A DNA stretch of 64,000 nucleotides from Sanderia malayensis. Lineage: Eukaryota; Cnidaria; Scyphozoa; Semaeostomeae; Pelagiidae. The DNA lies in contig RQOL01000855.1 of assembly GCA_013076295.1 (NCBI GenBank), positions 3,224,001 to 3,288,000 on the forward strand, read 5' to 3'. The position numbers and the translations under genes are program-made. Below, one piece after another: positions 46,814 to 61,100 of the stretch. Under the pieces are notes generated by a model. That model was given only the letters and a program-made list of their open reading frames with translations. It was not told the origin of the DNA and did no database searches. Each line of letters starts with the position of its first letter. Within the stretch, counting starts at the first letter, position 1.

Positions 46814-47910
46814 CTTTAAATTTAGGCCGCACAAATTTTCTCAATCTTCCCGCGTATCCTCGTAATGAGGCTTGAAATCGAGATGCAATAGAACAGAGAA
46901 AAACAACTTTTTAATATCTCTCATTTTGTTACAAAATATTGCTCCAGGCAGGCATTTATAATCAAATCCTCTGCTAAGTAAAATATAATTACCCATTTTG
47001 CATTTACATAGACAGCGAGGCCCCACAATTAAGAAACAGGACTTCCAGGTTGATCCTTATTGTTTACAAAGACCTGCAAGTGTTCTTCTGAAAATAGGAG
47101 CAAAACAGTTTTTGCAAGTCATTTCTTATTTGCGCGTCCTCACTGTATTGCTGTTATTATCCCATATAAAAATTCATTATCAAATTGAACAATTTAAAAA
47201 ATCAAATCTAAATTATTATTACAAATCCAGTTTCATTAATTGAAAATCGACATATATTATTTTAAGAGGTGTTGTCTTGCAACAATTATAAGACTCTGAG
47301 AAAATGCTGCCAAATATGGTTGCAATTTCTGATAGAACATTTGGAAAAATACAAAATCGCTCGCTTCAAGTGTTATTTGGCAGCAATATCTCAAGCCCCT
47401 AACTCAAACGTTAGTGTTAATTCTATAAAAGTATAAAACAGAATATCCTTCAATTATTAGTGAAAGTGTTGGGTGTGAGCAGTTGTCAAGGTGTTTCAAA
47501 GGTGCACTGGACCAAACGAAGGACAACTGTCTATACATTCTTACCCGCGACTTTTTAAAATCTATATTATCTATATATCTATATAATCTTAAATCGGTTT
47601 AAACGCTACAGCTCTATATTATTTATCACCCGAATTATATTACAAGCTCGTGCATATATTTGCGATGATTCTATTAGAATTCCTATGCAAGAAGAAATCA
47701 AGATAAGGGGCCTCGGTGTTCAACAAATCACCAAGGCCTTTTATAAAACAAGAAGAATTGAATAATCATGGAGATACAGCTATAGTTTGTAAAGAGTAAC
47801 GAAGTTATGCGATGTTGTTATACTACAGACGTTATCCATGAGTAGGCGTGAAAATAGCAAAAAGTTCACCTAAAATGCGTGTGTTCCAGTTTTCGATGAA
47901 ACTGGTGCGT
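46814..47910. other. Region between the MAM/LDLa gene 3' end and FANCB
   Basis: Holds the FANCB promoter and the 3' UTR of the MAM/LDLa gene. AT-rich; I see no further gene or clear repeat. Confidence 0.45.
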
Positions 47911-49124
47911 TTAGTACTGCGACAGTGGGCCCTCATCCTCCAGGTATGGATCTTGGTACAAAGGATTGGCCATCGAAGTTGCACCTCCAGCTGTTTCAGT
48001 CTAAACAACAACAAAACTAGTTATTAGCATAATATAGTCGGCAGAATAATGATAAAAACGATAAATCATTTAGAAAGCCATCAAAGAAATAGAGCCAATC
48101 GATTAAAGTTAGGCCATGACAAGTCCAAATATATACGTTTAATGCGATTACAAATTACAAATTGCGCGAGAAAGTCGATGCCTTATCGACAACGTATTGT
48201 GTTTAAAGTACAGGGGAATGACAAATGACGGTACCCTTACCGGTACAGTGAAGGTGTCATCGTTAAACATTCCATCATCCATGTCATGAGCAAACTAAAA
48301 AGCAAAAACAACGTGTTGGTAAAATAATACGAAACGACACATCAAAAAAATATACGATACACTGCAACAAACAAAGCCTTAGCGCTGACGTCAAGAGACC
48401 CCGTGTACTGCGATTTCTCTTATATCATTTAACTAAATGGTGCTTAAAAGTCAGGGGGAGAGCACGTGAAAATACATACGTCATCCATGGGTGTTTCGTC
48501 GTAGACGGGATTTGAAAGGCCTTGTCCTCCTTTGATTGATACTCCTTTTGGGGTAGAGCTAAAAATGCAAAATACGAAATATGAAAAATAAAAAAATCCT
48601 CCAAAAGACAAAAAAAATCGCTAAACGTAAGCGCTGAACCCCCTGAAAATCTTTAGCATGATGATATTTGTCATGGTATGGCATTTAGCAACAATGTTAA
48701 CTTAGAGGGGGGATGCTTACCCTTGGTCGCCCTGCTGTTGTTTGGTGGGGTCGTAGAAGATCGAGAACAAATGCAGCTTCTTTTCCCTGTGACAAAAACA
48801 AACAAGCTTGGAATATCTATGATCACTTAAAGTTATTTCATTTCGAAAACCACTCGGAAACTGACAAATATCGAGCTACTGTGTTGTGACTCAATCTATG
48901 GTAAACTATTTCAATCTGTGCCAATCTGCTCTAATCTGATCGAGCCAAAACAAACCACGAGTCATCTCAATAATGCGATGACACCCCCGTGGCAAGACTT
49001 GGAATTTAGAAAATACTTGAATGGTTCACTTACTTTCGTCTTTTCACGACAATGTAACCAACAAGTACAACAACCAGGAGTACAACAAGACATCCGACGA
49101 CTGCTGCCGCGATTACACCAGAGC
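47911..49124 (-). other. Transmembrane and NPxY tail exons of the MAM/LDLa receptor
   Basis: Exon 49124-49034 encodes the membrane helix (about 22 hydrophobic residues, then KRRK as stop-transfer). The tail, spread over five small exons, has acidic patches ([18 protein letters not shown]) and NPVY (in 48558-48480) and NPLY (in 48000-47911), both matching the NPxY signal bound by PTB-domain clathrin adaptors. It ends PLSQY with TAA at 47911-47913. Confidence 0.85.
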
Positions 49125-52100
49125 CTAGGCACAAAAAAACGCGTTATACGTTGTGCCATGAAACATTACAAGCTAAACAAAATCTCGAACAAACTTGATA
49201 ATAATAACATAACGTCGTGCATAAGCTTACTTGTTTTCTTGCCTCCGGTCGACTTTCCAGTGTTCCCACCTGTAACAAACGGTCATTGCTCAATTAAAAA
49301 GCAAGTTAGAGAGCCAATCATTATCAACTTGTGGCTACCGATGATTAAAGATAGCAAGAGCCGTATGTTAACAAGACACGAGAACAAGTATCAGACAACA
49401 CGCAAGACAAACACGAGGACGAGAATCGATACTTGTTCATTGCTGCACCGACCGACCAAAACATTGTCACAATACCGAGAGAGTTCCCCCTTAAATAAAA
49501 CAATACATACCTGAACACATTGTCGTGCTCTCGTCAGACCCATCGGCACAGTCGTTGTGACCATTGCACTTGAGTGACGCGGGAATACAGTTCTGTGTGC
49601 TTTTGCAAGTGAATTGCGCAGTGCCACAGATGGGCGCCTTGGTGGGGAACACTGGTCTGGTGCCGTTCGTTATACAATCGGGCGTGAATGAGATGTCATC
49701 GATAGCGATGTCTCCTTGGTAGCCTCTGCCACGAACACCTGCAAGGAACGTAATAAATTATAGCTTGACCAAAATCCTGAGCATGAACGCAATCATAAAA
49801 ATGGGAACATATTTGCAGTGGTTTGGTTTTGATTTTTACTAAAAGCTTAGAACTTTGTACTTGAATAAAAGGATGGGGGAGCAAGTTTTGTCTCCGTCAA
49901 GGGCCAAATAATATCTGACCAGTTCACACACAGATATAACACATACAATAAGACATTGATTACAGAGAGAGAGAGAGCTAGAAAGCTTCATAATATCAAG
50001 AGGTGTAGCTTCAATAACAAAGGAGACTCGAAAAGAGCCAGCGAAGTCTTGTACACAAAAATGGCAATTCACAAAGAGAGCATCAATTCAACCAGACACA
50101 GAGCCAAAAAGCCTCAAGATTACAGCAGACCCAACAAGAACTATAAGATAATTAAAGTATGTAAAGATGAGTTTTCAAACCTTCAATGATGATTCTGAAT
50201 GGGGCATATTCTTTGCTGAGATCGATGACGGTCTTAAGCCACTTGTCGCCGAGGTTGCCAGTGGCTGTGAACAGACCGACGTACTTTCCGCTATCGGAAC
50301 GTTCGATATAGACATTGAGATCTTTGGTGTGACGTCCGTACATGTGGTAGAACAGTCGCATTTTGCACATGCCACCTTTGAGAGCGTGGAATTTCAAACT
50401 GACTAGTCGGGTCTTCTGGTTGAGTCTCTTCCCCGACGTTTCCATGTACATGTAGTATCCTGAAAAATGGAAAACATGGCCTCAAATATTACTGTATCCT
50501 TCAACAGTGGCAACCAGTGATCTCAATGGAACCAGGTTCACAACATTGAGACTGTACTGACAGTACAAAAAGGAGCCAAATATCGTTAAAATGCTAAACT
50601 AATTCCAAGATAAATGCTGGTGCATATGGAAAGTGAACGACTGTAACGCAACGTCGTCTCCAAACACTAACAACATTGCAGATAGAATATCAATCTCAAC
50701 CGACTGGTGATACAATTCTATCTTACAAGACCACAAAAAAACTTCACTGCTCCTTTCCTTGGTACAAATGCATAAAGCAAGTGTTTAAAGCAGTGTCAAC
50801 TGTACCATTAACAAATACAAGCAGTGGAACAACTAAAATAGACAATTTGACCATACCAAATGCAGTTCCGTAAGTGTGATCTCTGGTTGGCCCAGTGTTG
50901 ACTGAAGCTGTGCCTGCTCTGTCTCGTTTCCAGTTGAAGTCGTCATCAGTCGATTGCGTCCAATTGCATGGATCGACAGACTGTTCGAAGTCGCATCCGA
51001 TGTAGCCCCGACACGTTGCGAATTCTTCGTCACTGCCATCACCACAGTCGTCAGTCAAATCGCACATCTTATTAATGTCAACGCATGCACCGTTGCGACA
51101 ACTAAACGAACAGAAAAACATTCGATGAAAACATAAGTCGCTATTTTACATTGCGCAAGCATGATCATGTTGCTAAACTGCAGCTTCAAGAGAACGTTTA
51201 ACATCTCTAATGCTGTTGTGTTCTAACATTAAGACTGAGAAAAAACTAGCTGCTTCTGCTGGTTACTTACGTGAATTTTCCAATTGGATTTTGACACAAT
51301 CCAGGTCGAGTACAGTTGACAAAATTGATCTGATCAATTGCAATATCTCCACGCCATCCGTTTCCAATCACTCCTTTGAACGTAATGTTGAACGGCTGAA
51401 CACGCCTGCCAATGGAAACTTCAGTCTTGATCCATTTGTTTGCATTGGAACCTACGCAAAAAGATTGTCGTCACGTATTTGCTGCGAGGAAAGGCTTACA
51501 CACAACATTGCATTACACGGTCTTACAACCGACTGGTAATACAATCCTTCCCTTAAGCTAAAAGCGAACAATTATCAAACAAGAACACAAGAGCACTTCA
51601 ATGCGAAAGGGTATCAAATACCTTGAAGTCTCCATAGAGTGGTCGTGCCATTAACATCCTTCAGTTGCGTCCATAGAGAGCCAACATTAGCACCGAACAT
51701 GTGATACGAGAATTGCATTGTGCATTCGGAAAATGATCCACCATACGTTGGACTGATGAGCACTGCTGCCTTGTTGTATCTTCGCTGCGATGCCTCGACG
51801 TATGCATAGAAGCCTAAAAAAGGGAGGCACAATGGTAATTATTCTGCAGGAATGGTAGTAAACAAAGGCAGACTGCCTGTTAATACAAATGGAAATGTTA
51901 ATACAAAAAAGAGAGTCGAAGGCTAAAGGAATAGCAGTCACCTCTAACTGTCATTTACATCTACAGCAATTTACTATTAATAATTAACTACTTTTCCCTG
52001 CACAGTAAAAGCGGCATGAAATTATCTGCGAACTGTGTATCTAGTCTATTTTTCAGGTACAATAAGTCATTGCTTCCTCCTTTGCTGGAAAACATATAAG

Positions 52101-55100
52101 CATGGGAGGTTTCTAACTCACTATTTCTAATACGCGGTTTTTAATTGTGTTGCAAACTCGTTAAATCGAGTAAAACCTGTCTTACCGGTTTTGTTTCCAG
52201 TTGCATCTGAAGATGGACCAGTGCCCAAGCTTGGAGTGCCTTTGCTGTGAATTTGCCAGTCGTAGTCATCGCTATGAGAATTCCTGTATCCGCACCATCC
52301 ATTCTCAAAGCCACAGGGGTAGCCACAGAGGGCCGGGCTCTCATCAGCACCGTCACTGCAGTCCGGAGTGTAATCACATACAAAGCGACGAGAGATGCAC
52401 TTCTTATCCTTCACACATTGGAATCGCGGAGAGCAGGGGTCAACAGGCGGTGGAGTAGGTTGGCCTAAAAACAATAAAGCATATTGTAAGATAAATATAT
52501 GTGAGGACTTGTACATTGCATCGACAGTTAATCAAATTTCATTTGGATTATGGCAGGATCAAATAATTAAAAAGACTCGCAAAAGAGTACAATGAAATAT
52601 GGCATTACTAAGATTAAAAACATTAAAACGACTATTTCAAACTGTTCTTCCATAAAATAAAGGTGATATCATTTTGCAGGCGACAAATGCAGTGCGCACA
52701 AGCAATAGAGCTCGTTTGCAAAGTACACTTTGCGCAGCTTACTACAGTGCATACAAAGCAAATGAAACAGGACGTACCTGGCAGTCTTGCGTCGCTGAAT
52801 TTGCAGCCTTGAGTGAACGTAATGTCATCCAAGGATATGTCTCCTTGATACCCAGTACCAACAACACCTTCAACGAGGACCTGGATAAAGAACGATACTC
52901 GTATTAATTTTATAGGTGATAAGACATGATAGAAAAACACCGTACAATGCTCCCTCCAGCAAATAAATGCAACATAATAGGCAAAGGGGCACTCATTTCA
53001 AGAGAAGATCAGTTTTAAGAAGCTGAAATCACACAAAACAGGCTAACTTTACCTGGAAGTTTGCAGCACTGCTGAGCACCACCTCTCCTCGGAGCCATTG
53101 ATTGCCTTTGTTACCCGTCATGCTCCAAACCTTGGAGCCCTTCTGTCCATAGTTGGTGGCTGTATAGATATTGAGCGAGCCAATGTGTGAGCCAAGCATG
53201 TGGTAGAAGAATCTCATGCGGCAATCACCAGCTGCCCGTTTGACACGCGTGCCTGAGCCGATGATGGTTCGTGTTCCCAGTATGGCAGTGTCGTTAGGTT
53301 TGCGAGGACTGGATGCTTCCATGAAGATGTACTTGCCTGAATAACAATCAACACATTTGACAACTGGGAACGCGGTTGAAAAGAGAAGGCATCTGCGAGA
53401 GCCCCGAAATAATAAAAGCCAAAATCATAGAACCCTGGGACAGTCCAACCACGGTTGGAACGTTGTCGAAAAGAAAATTCTATTAAAGGAAACTTCGATA
53501 GAAAGAAGGGCATAATAAGGCCTCCTTCCTATCAAAACAATGGCTCCAGATTGTCAAAACAGTTCAGCAAGGGATGTGTACAAAGCGCTTAATGAAGCTA
53601 TAACCCAACGCGATAAATCGTACCGTGTTCTTCTTGCAAGGTATGATCTCTGGATGGTCCCGTGTCGAAACTTCCAGTACTGCCACTTGAAAGTGACCAG
53701 TCGAAATTGTCGTTGCTCATTTGGATCAAGTCACCTAGACCGGTTTCAAATGAATATCTACGAAAGAAAACGGTCCTTTATCAGATAACTCTGTGACGCT
53801 GCACATACTTGTTAACCAAAATACGCTTCGAGTACTTCCTGAGCACTCCAGCATAAATAAAATACACAACACCATGCGAGTATCACAATATAGACATAAA
53901 TGATCTGTGCAATGCAATTGCAGCAGAGCTCCCAGGATAGATGCACGTATTATAATCAAAAGAAACTATTTTCTTGCCCAGAAAAGTGGCATTGTGAAAC
54001 AGGCGCAATTACCTTTTGTAATTGGCACACAGAGCAGGAGTTTCATCGGAGCCATCACAGCAATTCCTGTCGTTGTCACACAGCGTCGAAGAATCGATGC
54101 ACTGTTTTGTCACGGTACACTGGAACTGACTCGAACTGCACGAAGTGGGCGGTTTTGGCTCACTGCATTGGAAGCTGATGTCATCAATGGCCAGATCTGT
54201 GCGCGTGCTCCAGTAATGACGACCTTCGAGAACGATCTTGAAAGAAAAGAGGGGCAGATTAAGTTAGAAATTTCACGTTCGATTAGAGTTGTCTAAAAGT
54301 CTCAAATAGCCATAAAAGAGTGACGTGGGTATAGGTAGTAAACATCACGGCAGCTTTTTCTACATGGTTTACGATCCATGCTTCTATCGAACAACTCACA
54401 ACCATATTATTTGATAAAATCCCCCTGGCAAAACCAAGATATTCACATTCATATCATTCCAGTAGTATATACACGTACCTGGAAATCCGTGGGGCAATTC
54501 GGCAGTTGAATGGACGCCTGTCTCCATGCATTTCCAGTTGTACTATAGCGTGACCATAGTACAGTATCTCTGCTGCTCTTTCTGTACAGCACGTTGAATT
54601 GGACATCACTGCTTGCTCTGTAATGCCACATGTTGTACCAGAAGTTCAGTTTGCAGTTCCTCGATCCTCTGATGTACGTTGGACTGAGATAGTGTGCGTT
54701 GGGGTAAACTCCACCGCCCCACTGGCTTGCCTCGAGATACACATAGTAGCCTGAAATAGAAGCAAACCCAACCACGTCAAATACAGGCACAAGAAACAGG
54801 TCCAATTCAGGCAACTACTCGTGAAGGGAAGAATCTAAATGCTGCACCTAGAGAAACTACTAGAGTAAATACACGCATACATGGCTCTGCAAATTTTGCA
54901 ACCAGCATACTTCTCAAGAAAAATAGGCTATTCATTATCATATAATTTTGAGCAAAAATATCAGCTCATAGGTTGATAATCCCCTGGATTTTATATGTGG
55001 AACAATGTGGAACGAAACCAAATCTAAGAAGTTCCTGAAAGACCAATATATATAGGACTACAGCCTACCTAGTGTTGTATTCTTAGTGTGATCTGTTGGG

Positions 55101-58100
55101 GGTCCGGTTCCATTCGAGGGCGTCTTTCCTTGATGTCTTCGCCAGTCCATTCTGTCACCGATTCTCGTGTTCCTCCATCCACATTCCCCTGATTCAAAGT
55201 CGCACGTGCTTGGGCAGCGTGCTTCGTCCGAGCCATCCGGACAGTCCTTGTTGAAATCGCAGACCTTGTAAGCTTTGATGCACGTGGTGTCTGATGAACA
55301 TCTGTTGGGAAAATCGCCAATAAATACACGGAAACAAAGATAATTACGGAATAAGGCTGCAGCATTTATAAAGTAGCAAGCTATATTGACACAGAGCGTT
55401 ACAAACGATTAAGAACAGAGCGCAAGAAATCATTAAAAACAGGGCATCACAAACTACTAAGAACAGGGCATCGCAAACGATTACAAAACAGGGCAGAACA
55501 AACACCCACCTGAACTCTCCAGATAGGCAGCCAGTTGGTGGTGTGGATGTTACTGGCACAGGTGCAAGCGTTGCCGAGAAATCGACGTTGCAACCGGGGG
55601 TGAATGACACATCATCAATGGCAATGTCCCCTTTGTAACCTCCTCCTCGTTTACCCTCGATGATCACTCTGTAGTTTGTCTTGACAAAATTAAAGGTGAT
55701 CTCAGCTCTTCTCCAGAAGTCTCCCTGGTTTCCTGAAGTACAAAGATAATACACATTAATATAAGCGCTTATATGTTCGATATAGCCTGGTAGTCTTAGC
55801 GATAGAACGACTTAAGTGTGGCAGAAGTCATAATTAAAAGGGAACAAGGTGAAATTGAATCCCAAATCCCAATGATGAACAATACCAAACAAAGCAAAGG
55901 TTCAAGGTCGATTGAACTCAAAGTCCAAACACCTCACCAGGGCCAAAATAAACAAAACAAAACAAAAAGATCATTCCACAAGAGTCTCTTACCCTTCTTA
56001 GACCAGAGTTTTCTCATAGGTGCAGTCGGAGAAGCAGATGTTTTCAGGAGTACACTCAATTCGTTGACATGGTCACCGTACATGTGGTAGAAGAATCTCA
56101 TGGCACAATTGTTAGACCCGGTCACAGGTCTGAATGGTGCGCTCATCAGTTGTGCTGTATCGTTCGTCTTACGCGGTGCTGATGTCTCAATGTACATGTA
56201 ATAGCCGAATCTCGTTCCTAAAAACACGAACAACAGTTTTCAGAACAACAGTCTGAGAGTCTAACCTAGATGAGACTTTATTCGAAATTCTACAAGAGGA
56301 TCTAGGCCTAAAAAGTGCAAAGTCAAAGGAGCGTCGATGCACCTCATTCGAAAGTCTACTTCCAAAGTCTACATCTCGAAAGATGTAGACTTTGGAATTA
56401 GGCTGGCAACCACAGTCGCATTACCCTACCTTTCGTGTGATCATTTCCTGGTCCAGTGTCTACAGATCCGGTACCTCCTCGCTTTCGAAGCCAGTTGAAA
56501 TTGTCTCCCCTTACCTGAACCCAATTGCAAATGTTGATCTCGAAATTGCATCGCTCCTTGTATGCAGTACACAAGCTTGCACGTTCGTCGCTACCATCCC
56601 CGCAGTCGTTTTGGAAATCGCAGAGCTGAAGTGAGCAAAATACACAGGTAAACAATGGATTTATTGCTGCGTTGTCAAACTATTATTGCGCATGGATAAG
56701 CATAGCATTGATAAACAGCTTCGGTATTAGAACAAGCGGTTTCAAAATAAACAGCCGTGGAGAAGTGAAACAGAAGATACAATTATCCTCCATGCATGAA
56801 AACAGAGGGGCAATCATAAAGAGAATGGATCATGCGACAAGAAATCGTACCGAATTGCCTACAACACAGGCACCATTACTGCAAGCTGTCTCGGTTCGTC
56901 TGCACTGTCCACCTCTGTCTTGTGCAAGGGAACAATTGATGAACTTCACATCATCGATTGCAATGAATTGACCATAGCCAGAGAAGACCACGTTCCAACC
57001 TGAGAAAGAACATATGAAAAACATAACACAATGCTACATTCCACGAGTAAACAGCATAAAATGCTGCTGAACCTATCCTATTTAACAGCCCCGTTTTATT
57101 TCTCAATGAGCTTGAGTTCTAATAAAGCATAAAGCAAGCACAACACAGAATAATCTGTTAGCTCCATGCGCTTTGCCATCATAACACCACAAATAGCAAA
57201 AGAATACAAAGTAATCACACAGATGTTACGAGACATACCTGCAGGTCTGGTTCCAATGCCCATAACTTGCTTTGTCCATCTTCCCTTTCTCGATGTCTGT
57301 CTGAACAATCTTGACGAAAAGCCACCTTGCCGTGCCATGACGCCAAACGCAGAATACGACGATTCGTTCTTGTAGTAATAAAACTGCAAAGCACAGCTCG
57401 GTCCTGTCTGCGAAAGTGCTGGACTTCGGAGCAAACCTTGCGTCCTCGAGCTTCCAGATCCACTTGCTGTTCGCATGAGGTAACCTGATAGAGGTTATGA
57501 CAAGAAATGGAGATCGCTAGTTTACAGTACTATTGACCAATTCAATATATAACAATCTAAGCACACGGTATTGCAAGTTTACCATCAAACCAACCCCCGT
57601 GCAGCCATAAACAACGTTTACAAAAGTCATTTTGACTCGAGTAAATAAGCACACAAGGAGCGTGCAACGATGTTTACAATAGTCACACCTGGTAACAAGA
57701 AAAAAGGGGACGACTGATAATCTAATCAAACACAATATACCTTGACCGGTCTTCTTTGTGTTGTCAATTGCTGGTCCTTTTCCTTGACCCGATGGATCTA
57801 CAACAGGGCTCAATTGAGGGCTGGCACGACTCCATTCATACAGTCCAGTACTCACATCTCTGTATCCACAATTTCCTGACTCAAAGTCACAATTTCCTGT
57901 AAACGAAAGCGACTATTAAACATAAAGCCTTGGCTATTTATCCGCATTGCTTTTTATAAGAATACTCCACAATATCCTTCTTCATGCAGGTGAGGCTACA
58001 AAGGGTAAAAACCTTTGTGTATACATATGAACGTCTAACAAATATCAGGTAAGACATCTCGTAGTCTAAACATTGTGCATACAATACATTGATACATGCA

Positions 58101-61100
58101 GAAAAGTAGACATACCGCAGTTAGCTTCGTCCGATCCATCCCTGCAGTCGCTTCGGTAGTCGCAGCGTTTACCCCTTGCAATACAAAGAGCGTCCCCGGG
58201 ACAGTAAAACTGGTTGCTCATACACGGCGTTGTTGTGGGCTTAGGAGTGGTACTTGGGCCAGGTGTTGGCAGTGGCCTTGTGTAGCGCATACAGCCGTAG
58301 AATGTCAAGTCGTCGATGGCAATGTCTCCCATGTAGCTGGAACCGCGGACGGCCTCGATGATCACCTGGGTGGAAACAAATAAAAATAGCAATGCCCTTG
58401 CAGATTCGTGCGGTATGACAATGATATGTTAAATAATTTGTGCACACAACAAGAAAAGTAGCCTACTCAGATCAAGGTGGGAATCAATAGGTTTGTGCAA
58501 CACATTTTACAAATCCAAACAATTGGTAAACTCATACAACAAAAGCTGTTGCAGACGACAGACAAAAAGTTAGACAGCAATTGAGCAATTGAAAATTGGA
58601 ACAAACAGATACTGATGTATAAAAACAAACTGCATGTGACAGAGCCCAAAAAAGACGGTTTCCATCACCAACTATTTTATGTGTTCTGATAGGTATATTA
58701 AGAGGCTTTACATGGGCTTTACTACTAGCCACACACAATGATAAATGCAATGCAGAGCATATAAAAATTTGAGATTCTGATGATAAGGGGAAAAAGTTAT
58801 AATCATTAGAAGTGATCCTCTGTAAATTTGCATCAAATGTAGGTCCTGGGTTCATCTCCACATCCCCTGATAACAAAACAAGCAACAAAGCAATGCATTT
58901 TTGCAATAAAATTGGTCTGTGATGACATCTTGTTTTCAAAATCTTATAGTATCTTTTAGATGCATGTTGCTTAACCCACTTCTTTGTTGATGAAATATTA
59001 CTGATGTACTGTTTGCACAAACTATAAAAGTTTGCAGCTGAAAAGCAGCTTTTATTAACTATGTATCCAAGCCTAAGTATTATGTACAATAATGACAACC
59101 AGGAAACTCAAAGAACTAAGCCTACACAAACCCATTTGGCCTGTGTATGTTAAATTTATCCCAAAATACTCCATTTAAAATCATGGACAACAGCCCCGTT
59201 TGGTTTCTCAGTAATGTTTCAACAAACACACAATACCAAAACATAGTCATTATTTTGATCAGGAAAAACCTATAATGTACGACAATGAAAATTCCAAATA
59301 TTATATTAATAATATGGTCAGGGTCAGCATATCAAAAGGAATCAAGGTAAGTTCCAATAATAATAGGCCAGCTGAGTTTTCCACGTAGGCTACACGCTTT
59401 TTTTTTTATAAGGAACCGTTTATAAGGAACCTACATGTAGAAGGTCAAAAAACTTAAGGAACTTTTGCTACTAAAGGCCAAATCACTAAGGAACTTTTTA
59501 ATTTTGAATATATTTATATTTCCGCACAATTTACACTTAGGAAGCCGGTTCCATTGATTTTCAGTACTTTTACATTATATGAAGCTTCTTCATGTTTTTA
59601 CCTGTTATCTTTTCACATGTTTATAGCAAAACGTTAAATTTAAATGCTTTTCTTGCGTCTGTGCTAATTATGTCCACTAAATGCGAACTTAAAATTAAGG
59701 AACTATTAAGGAACTTTTAGAACTACAAAGTGGTCAAAAGAGGTCTCAAAATAAGGAATTTAAAGAACTAGGCCCGAGCTAGGTTCCTTATAAAAAAAAA
59801 AGCGTGTATACAACAGCAAATCTTCTCTTCCGCTGGTGGTTTGCCATGTGACAATGTTTATCACACAGAATGTGCCACACACAGAAACTATCCAAAGCCG
59901 GCGGACACGTTAAGCAATCGATTCTAATTAAAGTTTATTAAGTTGTTTATTTTATTTGACGAATTGTTTTTGGAACTCAGCCATTGTGTTGTGTTGTGGG
60001 GAGGAGCAATTGCCGCTGCGTAGGAATAACTTAGGTGGCAGACGAGGCCTCAAAGGATGCCGAACCGGACTGGAGACAGAAATCCCTATCCACCCCATAG
60101 ATTCGCTACGCGCATGCGCGCACGAATCAAAAACGGGTAAAAAACAATGACATGACCCCACATGTCACGCCATAAGTTCCCATTGCACCGCTAGTTACGT
60201 GGCTCGCAATATCACCCAACAATCAGACTGTTATAGACAATCTTACAATTTGTTACTCTATATGCAAGGTTTAGTATTATCTTTACAATTACAAAGAAGA
60301 TAGGCTGGATGCAAATTTTGCAGGCTCTTTTATGCGAGGTTGCATAACACAAGCAAGCATTCAACGTTATTAATTACCTGGAAATGTTTCAAGCTGGTAA
60401 GACGGACTTCACGTCGAACCCAACGGTTTCCGGCACTCGTATTGGTCGTCCACTGCAGCGTTTCTGGACAGCCGTTGCCCTGGCACTGTCTGACGTACAC
60501 GTTCAGTCTTCCAATGTGATCTCCAAACAAGTGGTAATAAAGACGGAGCATACACGTGCGACCTGTCGCAGTGGTCGGCATGAAATTGCCGCTTACGATT
60601 CGCGCTTTATCGCCTTGCTTGCGAGGATATGACGCCTCAGCGTACAGATAATAGCCTAAAAATGGTACAAAGATCGACTTGAATTTCTTTCAACACAACA
60701 GATAAATAATAATCCTGTCTTTAGCTTGCCACAGTTTCTTAAAACTGAGTTGAAATCAACGGAATAGCACTGTATAATTATCCGAGCTTGATATTTACGC
60801 TTGAAATTTACGCACCTGTATTTGTGCCAGTGGTGTGGTCGAACAGTGGTCCAGTTCCAACCGAGTCAGTTGATCCTTGCCATCTGGTCCAGTTGAATTG
60901 GTCGTCAGTTAGTTGTCGCCAATAATACATGCCCCATTCGAAATTGGTTCTGAAATGTGCAATCGAACAAACAATCAACAATCGTTAGCAAACAGTGAGT
61001 GATTCTACGTAGGGTACTGGGTATTGCTAATAACCGAATGGAGGTTATTCATTCAAAATACCCTTTAAAGATAATTCAAATATCTAATACATGCAGGCAA

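Larger units (their letters stand above)
58366..60377. other. 2-kb intron of the MAM/LDLa gene filled with mobile DNA
   Basis: By far the longest intron seen in this gene. It carries the 2A/OTU fragment (58532-59098), a TIR element (59391-59808), a Z-like CGCATGCGCG tract near 60111 and a TACAGTA-family-like end near 60300-60345. No host exon is evident. Confidence 0.6.

Noticed and set aside
46814..46834. Upstream start for FANCB at 46834
   Set aside because: The codon there is TTG, not ATG; the first in-frame ATG is at 46813.
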